Shown: piece after piece, positions 7,001 through 12,716 of the stretch | Position numbering within the stretch: the stretch's first letter is position 1 | How the letters are laid out: each line of letters begins with the position of its first letter | Assembly (NCBI RefSeq): GCF_001889065.1 | Contig: NZ_LWHB01000036.1 | Location: 1-14,313 of the forward strand | DNA: 14,313 bases | Reading direction: 5' to 3' | Origin: Suttonella ornithocola | GTDB lineage: Bacteria; Pseudomonadota; Gammaproteobacteria; Cardiobacteriales; Cardiobacteriaceae | The notes under the pieces: model-generated | Told to the model about the DNA's origin: nothing | The model's input: only the letters and a program-made list of their open reading frames with translations | Databases searched by the model: none | Program-made: the position numbers and the translations under genes

Positions 7001-7301
7001 CTAATTTACCATCACTTGCATAAACTTTAATATTAGGAAGCGCGCTCCCTCTATTTAATGCTTGCGCACCAGCATAAGTTAAAGTAATAGAGCCATTATA
7101 AGGATGAATATTATAATACCCCAAATAATTATCTCGTAAATGATATGTTAGCGTATCACCGTTATAGTCCTGTGATTTAGCAATAGCAAGCAAATCTCCT
7201 GCTTTCGCTCTTCCTTGAACAATAGGCGCTAAATAAGTGAATTGTGGGGTGGTAGGCGCATAATTTTGACTTCCATAAGAAGGGCGATAATATCTTGCCA
7301 T
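4044..7301 (-). CDS. Serralysin-like RTX metalloprotease (M10B) with N-terminal cadherin-like repeats
   Basis: A predicted secreted zinc endopeptidase of 1085 residues; classic serralysins are about 470-500. Order: three ~100-residue cadherin-like repeats (about 14-325, each opening with NYAP or NHAP and ending near SDG or YDG); a Pro/Val linker and an Ig-like segment (about 326-450); a catalytic domain (about 455-745); glycine/aspartate RTX repeats (about 828-895 and 958-984); and a serralysin C-terminal domain (ADQFVFDSALGKGVDLLSDF, about 983-1085). The zinc motif HEIGHSVGLSH is at 664-674 and the Met-turn IMSY at 695-698. No N-terminal signal peptide is seen and RTX repeats are present, which fits type I secretion; no transporter genes are in the window. 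Start ATG 7301 has AAGGAG upstream. Odd: an insertion before the zinc site carries CNCPIC (Cys591, 593, 596), although serralysins usually lack cysteine. Substrate unknown; adhesion or host-protein cleavage is inference. Confidence 0.92.
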   Translation of the reverse strand: MARYYRPSYGSQNYAPTTPQFTYLAPIVQGRAKAGDLLAIAKSQDYNGDTLTYHLRDNYLGYYNIHPYNGSITLTYAGAQALNRGSALPNIKVYASDGKLDSYISELQFSMPDNHNQSINHAPESPTFSDTAAFFVQGKARVGDIVAKATAKDIDHDALQYYLAENPQNAYSIDAKTGMVTLTQQGAALVNAGQNLPEVKVLAYDGTTESTVSVLNVAETKPLAAVNHAPEMPVIEQLNIPIRGQGKVGLVVAKASANDLDNDTLTYHLINSKGAYTIQPYSGEVTLTEYGASLINTGRSLPNLTIVASDGNKASSASVFELQVNTALPEEVPVPSEPVAPVTVTPSNPSYNKASIAIVKELTEDGILTPEELAGQVQIHLNIQGASSNDVLRLMVDGQTVAQGKIGRNGDFAIGVKGSVFEHGHELTAVLEGNYGRVSDSTNFHSINYHADTQFHDSRDLSQVELPYFIKMLETQKSGYLWKTWEGYGKGAEITYEFATSATDSGRGYSFTVRNFQTFSEMQKSAIHDALHLYEEQTNLRFTEKSPWSGEKANFKFYLDDLSVKQYANNHLSHGQEYGNDALEQETPYSCNCPICSSLRMHGGEGDGASFEAGFAYYGGDVHINSIAYQADHALSKNTSIIEKPAEPNGYISWVTGGFGTVLHEIGHSVGLSHPFSGKDSIPQWSPEDKSSLTIMSYTDDIKADVTLKNGHTVNTSVTATQFGIFDLATLHYRYGVNEKQHAGDSVYTFKNFNPNTLGNDIYIWDGSGNDTFDAHEETQNVHINLTPGSWIYRGDQKANYLVYDDNNRLVKDQMFIGFNTQIENLKGGSGHDELIGNETNNHIQGNAGNDRIFGGKGDDWLEGGQGGDYLYGEDGNDILDGGLGADLMNGGLGNDTYFVDNVADRIIDNGGIDVVNSTVNYHLQSGLENLNLLGTENLNGIGNEANNILWGNTGNNILNGGAGNDILHGGMGDDTLIGGTGADQFVFDSALGKGVDLLSDFNIQEGDKILLSADIFSKLNIGTLSNQNFVYGDAKQSDDYILYDSLNKTLYYDADGNGSNGAIAFARFSDNFNEQLSASNFQVI
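6327..7262 (-). repeat. Three tandem ~105-codon cadherin-like repeats inside the RTX protease gene
   Basis: The repeats are residues ~14-112, ~120-218 and ~227-325. Each has the opening AP(x)P, then VQGRAKAGD or VQGKARVGD or RGQGKVGLV, then D-x-D-x-L-x-Y, then Y-x-I-x-x-x-x-G-x-(I/V)-T-L-T, then A-x-(A/S)-L-(V/I/N)-x-(A/G/T)-G-x-x-L-P and finally A-x-DG. They are diverged at DNA level, so the duplication is old. Such domains bind calcium and act as spacers or adhesins in other exported proteins; that role is inferred here. Confidence 0.8.
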
Positions 7302-7462
7302 TTTAAACTCCTTGTAAACTACAATATGAACAATAGATTATATAGAAAAATAATTTTTATATAATCCTGATCCCTATAATTCTAACACAATCTTTTCAAA
7401 ATTTTTTTTTACATAATTTATGTGTTTTTCTCTATCATTATAATTTAAACCATTTATTAAAA

Positions 7463-8260
7463 ATGAAATATTCTTTTATATTATTCTATAACTTATTTTT
7501 GCTTATGGGTTGCTCATCTGTGGCTGATTTAGTTGGTTATGATAGCCAGCAAATGAACTTACAAGCCGCGCAAAGCTACACCCAAGCCATTAACCAAGCA
7601 CAAGCAGAACATTAACTCAATACCCAGTCTCCAACAGCAAGAAGAGTTTATCAAGTGTTCAATCGACTTTTACCCTACGCACAAGCAACGAATCAAACGG
7701 GCATCCCTTTCCATTGGCAAATGCATGTTATTCGTGCCAATGAATTGAATGCTTGGGCAATGCCCGGAGGAAAAATGGTTGTCTATACAGGATTGGTAGA
7801 AAACTTAAACCTCACTGACGATGAAATTGCCGCGATTATTGGGCATGAAATGACCCATGCTTTGCAAGAACATAGTAAGCAAACCTTTGGACAAAAAGTT
7901 TTGACAGGACTTGGAACACAGATTGCTGGACAAATGATTCAAAATAAAACGGGATGGAATCCTGCCTATGTTAATTTAGGTGGAAATATATTGTCACAGT
8001 ATGGTATTGACTTGCCTTTTAGCCGAAAACATGAAGAAGAAGCTGATATTGGCGGACTTATTTTAATGACAAAAGCCGGTTATTATCCACAAGCCGCTAT
8101 TAGTCTATGGCAAAAAATGAATCGAAATGGCGCGGGACAAAGTCCCTCATTTTTATCAACTCATCCTAATATCCATGCTCGAATCCAGCTATTAGAGAAA
8201 AATATGCCAACTGCCATGCGTTATTATCAACAATCTACTGCTCAAAAAGCATATAGATAA
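7463..8260 (+). pseudogene. M48-family metalloprotease lipoprotein with in-frame TAA at codon 51
   Basis: The frame from ATG 7463 begins MKYSFILFYNLFLLMGCSS, a lipoprotein signal with lipobox LMGC (Cys17), and ends at TAA 8258-8260. Codon 51 (7613-7615) is TAA. The same frame continues immediately with LNTQSPTARRVYQVFNRLLP and then a full M48 peptidase domain: ELNAWAMPGGKMVVYTGLVE, zinc motif HEMTH (His128, Glu129, His132) and the downstream Glu of HEEEADIGG (about 193). Related proteins are periplasmic or outer-membrane proteases involved in envelope quality control (LoiP/YggG type). No frameshift is needed; a single CAA-to-TAA or AAA-to-TAA change explains it. A GTG at 7655 could restart translation but would lack the signal peptide, so export would fail. 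Alternatives are a sequencing error or stop-codon readthrough. The start has no clear ribosome-binding site. Confidence 0.8.
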
Positions 8261-8357
8261 ACCATTCTCCTAGAAAATTCATTTAAACATCTAGCTTACA
8301 ATAAGGCATTAAAAAATCATTTATTCTATATAGTTACAAAAAATATCAGTAAACATA

Positions 8358-8385
8358 TTGACTCTCTATAAATCTGACGTATAAT
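8358..8385 (+). promoter_or_regulatory. Sigma-70 promoter of the tRNA-Leu gene
   Basis: TTGACT (8358-8363), a 16-base spacer and a perfect TATAAT (8380-8385) lie 18 bases before the mature tRNA 5' end. It is the strongest consensus-like promoter in the window. It may also supply tig by readthrough, because no separate promoter fits between the tRNA terminator and tig. Confidence 0.8.
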
Positions 8386-8403
8386 TCGCATCTCTTAAAT
8401 CTG

Positions 8404-8488
8404 GCGAGAGTGGCGGAATTGGTAGACGCACTGGATTTAGGTTCCAGCGGGGTAACCCGTGAGAGTTCGAGTCTCTCCTTTCGCACCA
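8404..8488 (+). tRNA. tRNA-Leu (anticodon UAG), CCA encoded
   Basis: The acceptor stem GCGAGAG pairs with CTTTCGC (one G-U). The D-arm contains GGTAGACGC. The anticodon arm is CTGGA-TTTAGGT-TCCAG, so the anticodon is UAG, reading CUA and other CUN leucine codons. A long variable arm (CGGGGTAACCCG) marks a class II tRNA, as expected for leucine. The T-arm GAGAGTTCGAGTCTCTC follows. The CCA tail is in the DNA. Length is 85 bases. The promoter is at 8358-8385 and a terminator lies immediately downstream. Confidence 0.97.
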
Positions 8489-8494
8489 TATTAC

Positions 8495-8517
8495 GCGCCA
8501 AGTGGCGCTTTTTTTTT
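8495..8517 (+). terminator. Rho-independent terminator after tRNA-Leu, just before tig
   Basis: The hairpin GCGCC-AAGT-GGCGC is followed by nine T. It is short but all-GC with an excellent T-tract. It ends only 31 bases before the tig start codon, so it could act as an attenuator for tig if tig depends on the tRNA promoter. Confidence 0.8.
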
Positions 8518-8548
8518 ATCCAATTTTCATACACACATTGAGGACATT

Positions 8549-9871
8549 ATGGAATCATCCATCGAGAAATTAGATGGTCTTGCCCACAAAATTACCATCG
8601 AAGTGCCGGCAGAAAAAATTGATCATGCTACCATCGAGCGTTTGAAAGCCTTACGTCCACGCGTCCGCGTAGATGGCTTCCGCCCCGGTAAAGTACCGCC
8701 GCATATCATGAAACAACGTTATGGTGAAAGCGCAAGACAAGATGTTCTTGAGGATGAAATTGAAATTGCCTATCGTGAAGCCATTGGTAAAACTGATCTT
8801 TCACCAGTCGCACCACCAAAAATTGAGTTAATTAGCGGATTTAAAGAAGGCGAGCCTTTAAAATTTTCAGCTACTTTTGAAGTCATGCCGGAAATTGAAG
8901 TCAAAGGATTAGATACGCTTGAAATCACTTTACCAAAAAGCGAAATTCAAGATAAAGACGTAGAAGAAATGGTACAAACTTTGCGTCGTCAACAAGCTAC
9001 TTTCCATGAAAACGCTGAGAAAACTACTGCTGAAAATGATCGTGTAACGGTTGATTTTATCGGTAAAATAGATGGCGAAGCTTTTGAAGGTGGTAGCGGG
9101 GAGAATGTTGCTGTGTTAATTGGCGGTGGGCAAATGCTACCAGATTTTGAAGATGGCTTAAAAGGTGCAAAATTAGGGGAAGAAAAAACATTTGATGTTC
9201 AATTTCCTGAAAATTATCCAAGCGAACAACTTGCAGGTAAAACAGCGCAATTTACGGCAACTGTGAAAAAAATTGAAGAAATGTACCTTCCAGAGCTAGA
9301 TGCGAAATTCATTGAGAATTTTGGTATTGATGGCAATAATGAAGAAGCTTTCAAAAAAGCAATTCGAGAAAATATGGAACGCGAGCTAGAAAATGCTTTA
9401 CGTCGTATTCGTCGCGAACGTATGTTTGATGCCATTTTAGAACATAATACAGATTTAGCGATTCCACATTCAGCGCTAGACCAAGAAATGAACCGTATGG
9501 GAGAAGAAATTAATCTTTCCAAACAAGTTCCTGACCATGAACAGCGCCATCAAATTCTACATCAATTATTTGAACCTCAAGCAAAACGTCGTCTTCAATT
9601 AGGATTTTTGTTAAGTCAGCTTTTTGAAGAACGTAATATTGAATTAGATCAGGAAAGAGTAGATGCACGTTTAGCATCTATCGCTTCAACTTATGAAGAT
9701 CCTGAAGAAGTCAAAGCTTGGTACAAAAATGACAAACAAGCTAAAATCAATTTAGAATCTGCTATTTTAGAAGAGCAGCTAATTGATCAGCTATATGAAA
9801 AAGCAAAAGTTAGCGACGAAGACAAAACATTCCAAGAAGTTATGGCAATCAATAGCCAAATTCGCAACTAA
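8549..9871 (+). CDS. tig: Trigger factor (ribosome-associated chaperone and peptidyl-prolyl isomerase)
   Basis: The product binds the ribosome near the peptide exit tunnel and shields nascent chains. It has 440 residues, close to E. coli Tig (432). The N-terminal ribosome-binding domain includes the signature GFRPGKVP (about residues 46-53). The FKBP-type isomerase domain lies at about 160-245 (DRVTVDFIGKIDGEAFEGG through KTAQFTATVKKIEE). The C-terminal helical chaperone arms fill the rest. The start is ATG 8549, preceded by TTGAGGA. The open frame extends upstream to 8459 but that part is tRNA and terminator, so a longer start is rejected. A terminator follows at 9892. In relatives clpP follows directly; here about 870 bases of mobile-element debris intervene. 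Confidence 0.97.
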   Translation: MESSIEKLDGLAHKITIEVPAEKIDHATIERLKALRPRVRVDGFRPGKVPPHIMKQRYGESARQDVLEDEIEIAYREAIGKTDLSPVAPPKIELISGFKEGEPLKFSATFEVMPEIEVKGLDTLEITLPKSEIQDKDVEEMVQTLRRQQATFHENAEKTTAENDRVTVDFIGKIDGEAFEGGSGENVAVLIGGGQMLPDFEDGLKGAKLGEEKTFDVQFPENYPSEQLAGKTAQFTATVKKIEEMYLPELDAKFIENFGIDGNNEEAFKKAIRENMERELENALRRIRRERMFDAILEHNTDLAIPHSALDQEMNRMGEEINLSKQVPDHEQRHQILHQLFEPQAKRRLQLGFLLSQLFEERNIELDQERVDARLASIASTYEDPEEVKAWYKNDKQAKINLESAILEEQLIDQLYEKAKVSDEDKTFQEVMAINSQIRN

Positions 9872-9891
9872 GCTCTAAGCTTTTTAATCAG

Positions 9892-9913
9892 GGCGGGAAT
9901 TCCCGCCTTTTTT
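9892..9913 (+). terminator. Rho-independent terminator after tig
   Basis: The perfect stem GGCGGG-AATT-CCCGCC is followed by six T, 20 bases after the tig stop codon. It separates tig transcription from clpP. Confidence 0.92.
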
Positions 9914-9943
9914 ATAAATTCCAATCATCTCTAATAATTTTTC

Positions 9944-10062
9944 TATAGTGAAAGACTACTAAAATAGTTATAGTATTAAGATAGATGAATAAAGTAAGCA
10001 CATGTACTATTACTGGAATAGCGATCTAATTTCTGTGCCTCTTTTATTAGCCTTTGACTATA
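9944..10062. mobile_element. 119-bp IS630-type MITE (second kind) between tig and clpP
   Basis: The left end reads TATAGTGAAAGACTACTAAA. The right end read on the minus strand is TATAGTCAAAGGCTAATAAA. They agree at most positions over about 24 bases, with patchy similarity to about 40. TA lies at each border, consistent with IS630-type insertion. There is no ORF. Its internal sequence differs from the MITE at 1526-1621, so it is a separate family or an internally deleted IS. Confidence 0.65.
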
Positions 10063-10120
10063 GACGACCAGCTCTTTCTTTCATTTCCGGGGGGATCTTT
10101 TACTACTCGTAGTCTTATTC

Positions 10121-10160
10121 TCTCAGATTGATGAGTCTCTGATCATTCCGGGCGGTTCAG
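10121..10160 (+). repeat. Direct repeat, copy A (~40 bp), upstream of the GAGACC MITE
   Basis: TCTCAGATTGATGAGTCTCT followed by GATCATTCCGGG-CGGTTCAG. It matches copy B at 10316-10356 with three substitutions and one single-base gap. Copy B starts inside the right end of the MITE (its TCTC) and runs into transposase coding sequence, so copy A looks like a duplicated MITE-border junction. Confidence 0.75.
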
Positions 10161-10188
10161 TCATAAAAAAACAAGGTATGGCTAATTT

Positions 10189-10319
10189 GAGACCTTTACA
10201 AAATTCCGTTTTATACTAATATTTGCTACTAGCAGAAAAATTAACACTATGATTTTAATATATTTTCAAAATTTGAAAAATTAAAATTTTTCTATTTTAT
10301 GTTTTTTTGCAAAGGTCTC
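10189..10319 (+). mobile_element. 131-bp MITE with GAGACC ends, copy 2
   Basis: Same element and orientation as 2928-3054. The ends are GAGACCTTTACAAAA and the reverse complement of GAGACCTTTGCAAAA, and the conserved core includes TGCTACTAGCAGAAAAATTA. Small length differences fall in the AT-rich right half. Unlike copy 1 it has no evident target duplication (AATTT on the left, AGATT on the right), so one flank was probably rearranged after insertion. Confidence 0.85.
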
Positions 10320-10356
10320 AGATTGATGAATCTCCGATCATTCCGGGGCGGTTTAG
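10316..10356 (+). repeat. Direct repeat, copy B (~41 bp), overlapping the MITE right end
   Basis: TCTCAGATTGATGAATCTCC followed by GATCATTCCGGGGCGGTTTAG. It pairs with copy A at 10121-10160, 195 bases upstream. The MITE sits between the two copies. Confidence 0.75.
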
Positions 10357-10550
10357 AACGAGTAAGACGTACTTTGATGGAAATGTGGCATGATAAACAT
10401 GAATTTCGAGATTCAGTACATAGAGAGCAGGAACCAAAAAGGTTTGTGAATTTTTACAATACCGTTAAACCTCATGCAGGGCTTAAAGGACTAACACCTT
10501 TTGAAGCACTTGAAGCTTATTTTTACCCAACCAATGGATACGATTTCTAA
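10320..10550 (+). pseudogene. C-terminal remnant of an integrase-type (IS481/IS3-like) transposase
   Basis: The open frame after the MITE reads RGGLERVRRTLMEMWHDKHE, then RFVNFYNTVKPHAGLKGL and TPFEALEAYFY before the stop at 10548-10550. The pattern F-Y-N-x-x-x-P-H-x-x-L-x-G-L-T-P-F-E is typical of the end of retroviral-integrase-type (rve) transposases. The N-terminal part, with the first catalytic residues, is absent; the frame reaches back only into the MITE. About 70 residues remain, so it cannot be functional. The family assignment (IS481 versus IS3) is tentative. Confidence 0.7.
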
Positions 10551-10692
10551 CATGTTACTCTGTAAACTTGGTACCATCATTTAACGATATAGCAGATGTA
10601 AAACACGGCATAAAACTTTTTATCAAAAGATCAAGTATTCTATCTATTAAGTTTTTATCTTCATACATTTTTTTTAACAAAAAACTACAAGA

Positions 10693-10720
10693 CTTGCATC
10701 CTGCTAAAATACCCCCATTT
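10693..10720 (+). promoter_or_regulatory. Sigma-32 (heat-shock) type promoter of clpP-clpX-lon
   Basis: CTTGCAT (10693-10699), a 13-base spacer and CCCCATTT (10713-10720) match the sigma-32 consensus (CTTGAAA, 13-15 bases, CCCCATNT) closely. The box lies 26 bases before the clpP start codon. clpP-clpX is a known sigma-32 operon in E. coli, so this is the expected place. It lies beyond the mobile-element scar and is undamaged. Confidence 0.75.
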
Positions 10721-10746
10721 CATTGAATTCGCATTTAGGAGATTAT

Positions 10747-11364
10747 ATGGACGCTATAAACAATTTACTCGTACCAATGGTTGTTGAACAAACTGGTCGA
10801 GGTGAGCGCTCTTATGACATTTACTCTCGTCTATTAAAAGAAAGAGTCGTTTTTTTGGTTGGTGAAGTAAACGATCAAAGTGCTAACTTGGTTGTCGCCC
10901 AATTACTTTTTTTAGAAGCTGAAAATCCAGATCAAGATATTCATTTTTATATTAACTCACCAGGTGGCTCAGTAACAGCTGGTATGTCTATTTATGACAC
11001 GATGCAATTTATCAAACCAGACGTTAGTACCATGGTTCTTGGTCAAGCAGCTTCTATGGGTGCTTTTTTACTGAATGCTGGTGCTGCTGGTAAGCGCTAC
11101 GCTTTGCCGAATTCGCGTGTAATGATTCATCAACCTTTAGGTGGATTCCGTGGGCAAGCATCAGATATTGATATTCACGCACGTGAAATTTTGTTTATTC
11201 GACAAAGACTAAATGAGCTATTAGCAAAACACAGCGGACAAGATATTGAAACCATTGCTCGTGATACTGAACGTGATAATTTCATGAGTGCTGAGCGTGC
11301 AAAAGAATATGGCTTGGTTGACCAAATTATCACAACTCGTAGTGCGCTTGCCTCTCAAGTTTAA
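10747..11364 (+). CDS. clpP: ATP-dependent Clp protease proteolytic subunit
   Basis: The product is a serine peptidase forming a 14-subunit chamber that degrades proteins fed by ClpX or ClpA. It has 205 residues, the normal length. The catalytic triad is present: Ser103 in GQAASMGAF, His128 in MIHQPLGG and Asp177 in RDTERDNF. The oxyanion strand SPGGSVTAG is conserved. I chose ATG 10747 because TAGGAGA lies six bases upstream and the N-terminus then aligns with VPMVVEQTGRGERSYDIYSR of relatives; the frame could open at TTG 10723 but without support. A short propeptide (about residues 1-8) may be removed. clpX follows after 60 bases with no terminator between, so they are probably co-transcribed from the sigma-32-type promoter. 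Confidence 0.97.
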   Translation: MDAINNLLVPMVVEQTGRGERSYDIYSRLLKERVVFLVGEVNDQSANLVVAQLLFLEAENPDQDIHFYINSPGGSVTAGMSIYDTMQFIKPDVSTMVLGQAASMGAFLLNAGAAGKRYALPNSRVMIHQPLGGFRGQASDIDIHAREILFIRQRLNELLAKHSGQDIETIARDTERDNFMSAERAKEYGLVDQIITTRSALASQV

Positions 11365-11424
11365 GCACGAATTTTATTCTTTATTGATTAGATAAACAGT
11401 ATGTTTTGCTGTTAGGAGATTTAA

Positions 11425-12708
11425 ATGACTGACCACACACCGCACTGCTCATTTTGCCAAAAACCTGAATCTGAAGTTCGTCGCTTAATCGCGGGACCCG
11501 ACGGTGTGTACATCTGCGATGAATGTATAGCGCTTTGTGATGAGTTAATTAGCGATGAGTTTGGTGAGATTTCAATGGCAGAAAAAGGTTATGCCAAACA
11601 AGAAGAAGATGACGTTATTTTTAACGGAAAATTGCCTACTCCGCATGAAATTAAAGCGTTTCTAGATGACTATATTATTGGGCAAGATAGTGCTAAAAAA
11701 GCGCTTTCTGTTGCCGTATATAATCACTATAAGCGATTAAAAATCAATCATGAGAAAGCAATAGAAGAAAATGATGATGTCGAAATTGCGAAAAGCAATA
11801 TTCTGATGATTGGTTCTACTGGTTCAGGAAAAACGCTACTCGCTCAAACTCTAGCAAAATTTTTAAATGTTCCTTTTGCTATTGCTGATGCCACGGCTTT
11901 AACAGAAGCAGGCTATGTTGGCGAAGATGTTGAAACCATTTTGCAAAAGTTATTAATCAGCAGCGATAATGATGTCAAACGTGCTGAACGTGGCATTATT
12001 TATATTGATGAAATTGATAAAATTGCACGTAAAGGTGATAATGTTTCTATTACGCGAGATGTATCTGGTGAAGGAGTGCAACAAGCATTATTAAAACTCA
12101 TTGAAGGTACTGTTGCTGGCGTTCCTCCGCAAGGTGGAAGAAAACATCCGCAACAAGAACTCACGCAAATTGATACTAGTAATATTTTATTTATTTGTGG
12201 TGGCGCATTTGCTGGATTAGAGAAACTTATTGCACAACGAACAGATAAAGGCGGTATTGGCTTTGGTGCAAATGTTCGAAGTAAAAATATGATTGGAGAG
12301 TCAGATTCAGATACACTCAAGCAAATCGAACCTGAAGATTTGGTTAAATTTGGGCTGATTCCAGAATTTGTTGGACGCTTACCCATTATTACCCTTCTTG
12401 AAACCTTAGATGAGGCGGCTTTAGTTCGCATTCTAACTGAACCTAAAAATGCGATTATCAAACAGTTTAAGAAAATTTTTGGCTTTGAAAATGTGGAGCT
12501 AGAATTTGAAGACAGCGCTTTAAAAGCAATAGCGAAAAAAGCTATCGCGCGTCGAACTGGCGCTAGAGGACTGCGATCAATAGTAGAACAATTATTGTTA
12601 GAAACAATGTTTGATTTACCTAGTGTAAATAATGTGGAAAAAATTGTTATTCGCAAAGAAGATGTTGAAAATGGCAGTCAACCACTACTTATTCAAAAAT
12701 CTGCTTAA
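11425..12708 (+). CDS. clpX: Clp protease ATP-binding subunit ClpX (AAA+ unfoldase)
   Basis: A hexameric AAA+ unfoldase that recognises tagged substrates and threads them into ClpP. It has 427 residues, close to E. coli ClpX (424). The N-terminal zinc-binding domain has Cys8, Cys11, Cys31 and Cys34. Walker A is GSTGSGKT (130-137; relatives usually have GPTGSGKT) and Walker B is IIYIDE (191-196). The RKH pore loop (239-241), the IGF loop that docks on ClpP (278-280) and sensor-2 GARGLR are present. TAGGAG precedes the ATG. The stop codon is eight bases before lon, so the two genes are almost certainly co-transcribed and possibly translationally coupled. It appears intact. Confidence 0.97.
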   Translation: MTDHTPHCSFCQKPESEVRRLIAGPDGVYICDECIALCDELISDEFGEISMAEKGYAKQEEDDVIFNGKLPTPHEIKAFLDDYIIGQDSAKKALSVAVYNHYKRLKINHEKAIEENDDVEIAKSNILMIGSTGSGKTLLAQTLAKFLNVPFAIADATALTEAGYVGEDVETILQKLLISSDNDVKRAERGIIYIDEIDKIARKGDNVSITRDVSGEGVQQALLKLIEGTVAGVPPQGGRKHPQQELTQIDTSNILFICGGAFAGLEKLIAQRTDKGGIGFGANVRSKNMIGESDSDTLKQIEPEDLVKFGLIPEFVGRLPIITLLETLDEAALVRILTEPKNAIIKQFKKIFGFENVELEFEDSALKAIAKKAIARRTGARGLRSIVEQLLLETMFDLPSVNNVEKIVIRKEDVENGSQPLLIQKSA

Positions 12709-12716
12709 GGAAAATT

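Larger units (their letters stand above)
9914..10692. other. Gene-free mobile-element scar between tig and the clpP promoter
   Basis: No intact gene lies in this interval. It contains an IS630-type MITE (9944-10062), a direct repeat (10121-10160 and 10316-10356), a GAGACC-ended MITE (10189-10319) and the tail of an integrase-type transposase (to 10550). The stretches 10063-10120 and 10161-10188 hold nothing I recognise. From 10551 to 10692 the sequence is AT-rich and non-coding, leading into the clpP promoter. Confidence 0.8.

Noticed and set aside
8459..8548. Upstream extension of the tig frame by 30 codons
   Set aside because: The extension is translated tRNA and terminator sequence; ATG 8549 has a good ribosome-binding site and matches the family N-terminus.
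9214..9522. 102-codon minus-strand open frame within tig
   Set aside because: Antisense shadow of the conserved tig coding sequence with no family features.
12000..12656. 218-codon open frame on the minus strand over clpX
   Set aside because: It lies wholly inside the intact clpX gene, has low-complexity serine/leucine/phenylalanine-rich composition and no recognisable motifs; it is an antisense shadow.
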